Of a stretch of 64,000 bases of DNA, positions 61,152 to 64,000 are shown piece by piece. The stretch is from Mesodorylaimus sp. YZB2_4 (Eukaryota > Nematoda > Enoplea > Dorylaimida > Dorylaimidae). Location of the stretch: the NCBI GenBank assembly GCA_030248295.1, contig JASANH010001384.1:1-64000 (forward strand), given 5' to 3'. Position 1 is the stretch's first letter. The number at the start of each line of letters is the position of its first letter. The notes beneath the pieces are model-generated. The model made no database searches. It was not told the origin of the DNA and saw only the letters and a list, made by a program, of their open reading frames with translations. The position numbers and the translations under genes were made by a program.

Positions 61152-64000
61152 TTAAGAAAGTTGTGTGCGACCAGGTGTCTTGATTGTGTCAACTGAAGAT
61201 GAGATTAAAAAAGTAGTGATGACCAGTCTTTTGCTTCCTCTGACTGTCTCAATCGTGTTCCCGACTTGTGCCGAAAGTGTGCTGTTAACCTCAACCACAC
61301 TTGGTCCCTAAAAGTGAGTGACGTCGTGGCCATATTTGCTCATCACAGTGGCTAGCAGTATAAGTGCACTAAGAATTTTTAAGTAATGACGCTCGCTCTG
61401 ACGCTGCTAACAAGTTCTGGTGGGCAGGAAACTTTAAGTTATGGTGAGAAGATGGATAGAACTACAAATTATAAATGTCCCCAAGGTACCGGAAGTTAAG
61501 GCTGTGCACGTACTGCTTGAGATTTTGAGTGAGCACGAGGGAACATTCCATCGAATATCCTGTTTTGACTGAGAGGACTGACTCCGAGAGGAGGGTGACC
61601 ATTTGCTGGTTTCGTCTACACCGCACGTTCCCTAGTCTGGGGACGTTTGGTACAAATTAAGATTTCCGCTTTGGAAGGCAACATACCAGAATGAGTAAAT
61701 GGGGCAAAAAGAATATTATGCAGCATATTAGACCTGCTAAAGTGTATTCTCCGCACAGTTGGTGGGTAGGTCAAGTTTTCTGTGTCTTCAATCGAACTGA
61801 TCGCGAATCAGAAAATCCGAATTTTGTGGACATCGAAAACGAGCGCTCCAGCGAAAGAGGTTTTTATGTAGTACTGTATTCGTATCTTTCCAACAAAAGA
61901 GCACTATGAATTTGAAAATCGAGAATTTTCTCCTGACAATGTTTATCTGAAGAAAGCCAGTCAGAATGTCCCAGACACTTGTTCGCATCCTAAAAACCAA
62001 GTGATTATCTCGGGTGCGTCAAAACAGGGAGCACCCATGAGAAGTTGCACGTGACAGGCGACCAAACATTCCAACTGCGTCAGAAAACTTCCTCCTTGCG
62101 ACAATGCTAGGTAGCCCTAAGAATAATGCTTGGAAAATTCTGAACTGCTTGCCATATACAGTAGTTACTATTTTAAATACCAGTTGTATGGCATCAACTG
62201 CTCGTGATGATTGCATCAAAGGCTGCGGCGACCCAATCTGCATAAATACTCACTCCATCTGAGCGAAGTCAAGCGAATCGGGAGAGAGCCAAAGGCACGC
62301 TAAGCGGGGGCAAGGGTCGGATACTCATGAAGCGCATATGGGATATTTTCGTGTTCCATCGCCACCGGCTGCGTGCTCAGCTACATGATCCGCGGGATAC
62401 AGGCTTGAAACTAGTTAAATCATCGTTTGATCCCCCAAACAGGCGCCCAAGTGGTCTAATCCAGGTTCGCGCGCAAGATAGAGGTTAGGGTGGACGTGCC
62501 CCGAGACCCACTAGAGGCGAAATCTTTTTGAAAAACCCTTCCTCAATTAAATTTTGTGGACTCCACACATGCCACAGTGCCTGTCCTTAACACAGTGACT
62601 GACGACTTCGATTGGTATCGTAAAATCATCGGGTGCTGTATGTCTCGAACATTAGACTCAAAATCAGATTTTACTAAGTCACTTTCATAGCGACATTAGC
62701 GTTCCGCTAAAAATGTCAATTAGAACATTGTTTGAAACGTAAAATGTCACAGTTGGAAGCTGTGTGCATTATAGTTGGAGCTCCCTTGCTGATGTTACAA
62801 ACAGAGCTCAAAGCGGTAAAGTCATGAGCCAAACAATGACAAGGGAAGGGAATTTGGCCCCACAAAACCTGAGAAATCTCTAATATTATGGGTTGCAGAG
62901 AGTCCAGGAAACAAGACGACAACATTAGGTGCGTCCGCTAAATATAGCAGCCGAATTGGGTCCCCTCCTGCTGGCCCCCCGCCGTTCTGTAAAATCTTTT
63001 ACTAAGTAGCTGACAATATCAAACGTAAGAAACGCATAAGGTGGGCATAGGAATCTACTGGCAGCGATCTAGTCTGGCAATGAGAATGGAAAATTGATTA
63101 TCAAGTTGCAGCAGCACCAGACGGCCCTTTTTCGATGCCATGATGGTTGCATTGTCAGCTGCTCCGCAAGACCGACCTGATTCGATTTTGTACAGCACAA
63201 GAAACACTGTAGAACACCAGCACATTGTTTTTTGAGAAGCTTTATCAATTTTGCTACGACTAGCGAATACCATAAATATCCATTTAGTTCCCCTCAGGAC
63301 AAATTATGTTATATTTTCACCCCACCCCCTTATCACAGTTTCCCGGGGAGTTGTGGGATACGCAAGTGTGTGCTGCGGCAGTGCACTCCGTGACTTACTG
63401 TTAGTCCATTCTTACTTACTTTGGGGGGGGGGGGGGGGAAGGAGGCGCTATTTGAGAGCCGCGTGATCGATTTTGGTAATATTTGGTACTAGAATACTCC
63501 ATCTATTAAGCATTGACCCTACAAAGCGATTTTGCATGATAATACTGCCGTAGAGATATCAATAAAATGATTTGCAGCAGCCTGTGTTATCACATACGCT
63601 AGAGCAACTAATTAAGGGAATGGGAAAAGAGGGTGCAGGGAGAACTACGCTTAAGTGAATTCCACGTAGCGCATTCCCGGGCTGATTTTGGAAGTAAAAT
63701 GATCACTGATAAGAAAGACCTTTGATGCCAAAATGAGTCGCACATTTTGATTCCCCCTCAAATAGTTACCACTTGAATAATTGCCCCGCCTCAGACTTAT
63801 TTAGAGCAACATTTTTACCAGGGCTTTTTTGAGTGACAGTGATAATAACATTGTGCTAATGGCAAACTGTTTTACGTGCGGGCGCTTTTGCTAGCGCTAT
63901 CTACGTGCTGTGACTTTTTGCATGTACTGTTGTACTATACAGTATCACTGCGGCCTTCTTCATGTACTATCTTGATGTGCCACGTTTTCATGCCTACTCC
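61152..64000. other. Right end of window, no gene supported
   Basis: Only short open frames, such as 63055-63273 (minus, ATG, 72 codons, AADNATIMASKKGRLVLLQL), none with recognised motifs. A 16-base poly-G tract lies at 63423-63438. No repeat element was placed with confidence. Confidence 0.4.
63423..63438 (+). repeat. Poly-G tract (16 G)
   Basis: Sixteen consecutive G, followed by AAGGAGGCG. It mirrors the 16-C tract at 38995-39010, which is also followed by AAGGCG; both may be ends of the same kind of inserted sequence. Confidence 0.85.

Overview
The window is animal nuclear DNA. It has spliced genes with GT-AG introns, homeobox genes, DEG/ENaC channels, tRNA-headed SINEs, LINE and hAT remnants, and no prokaryotic gene layout. 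Many introns are very short (about 55-70 bases) next to others near 1 kb. The chemoreceptor-like GPCR at the left edge resembles the nematode Srx class. I infer an invertebrate, probably an ecdysozoan and possibly a nematode; I cannot name the species.

Layout. 1-880: remains of an Srx-like GPCR (minus), interrupted by an in-frame stop and cut by the window edge. 1.6-3.4 kb: a TATA promoter with a doubtful small gene, a SINE and a LINE 3' fragment. 3987-6170: a UBASH3/TULA-like histidine phosphatase (minus, 4 exons). 7591-10054: DEG/ENaC channel A (minus). 13501-15588: an NK3/bagpipe homeobox gene (plus, 3 exons; the first is only 61 bases). 16754-18334: a single-exon SLC2-type transporter (minus). 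21288-22278: a non-autonomous hAT element with TIRs and 8-bp target duplications. 24413-29106: a concentrative nucleoside transporter, SLC28/CNT (plus, 9 exons). 29460-47290: a cluster of five DEG/ENaC loci: B(-), D pseudogene(-), E pseudogene(+), C(-), F(+). 54206-56113: an NK1/slouch homeobox gene (minus, 3 exons). 58-64 kb: two SINEs, one small secreted-protein gene and otherwise little.

How it fits together. NK3 and NK1 lie about 40 kb apart, as expected for a surviving piece of the bilaterian NK homeobox cluster, opened up by unrelated membrane-protein genes. The DEG/ENaC cluster looks like a duplicated head-to-head gene pair: B(-)/E(+) and C(-)/F(+). B and C are nearly identical and apparently intact. 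E carries at least four frame-breaking indels relative to intact F. D is an older, partly deleted copy. All DEG/ENaC copies share two phase-1 introns.

Coordinates of spliced genes come from reading splice sites and checking that intron phases and exon lengths agree. There is no transcript evidence. Several long open frames begin at TTG or GTG, so I moved starts to the first supported ATG.
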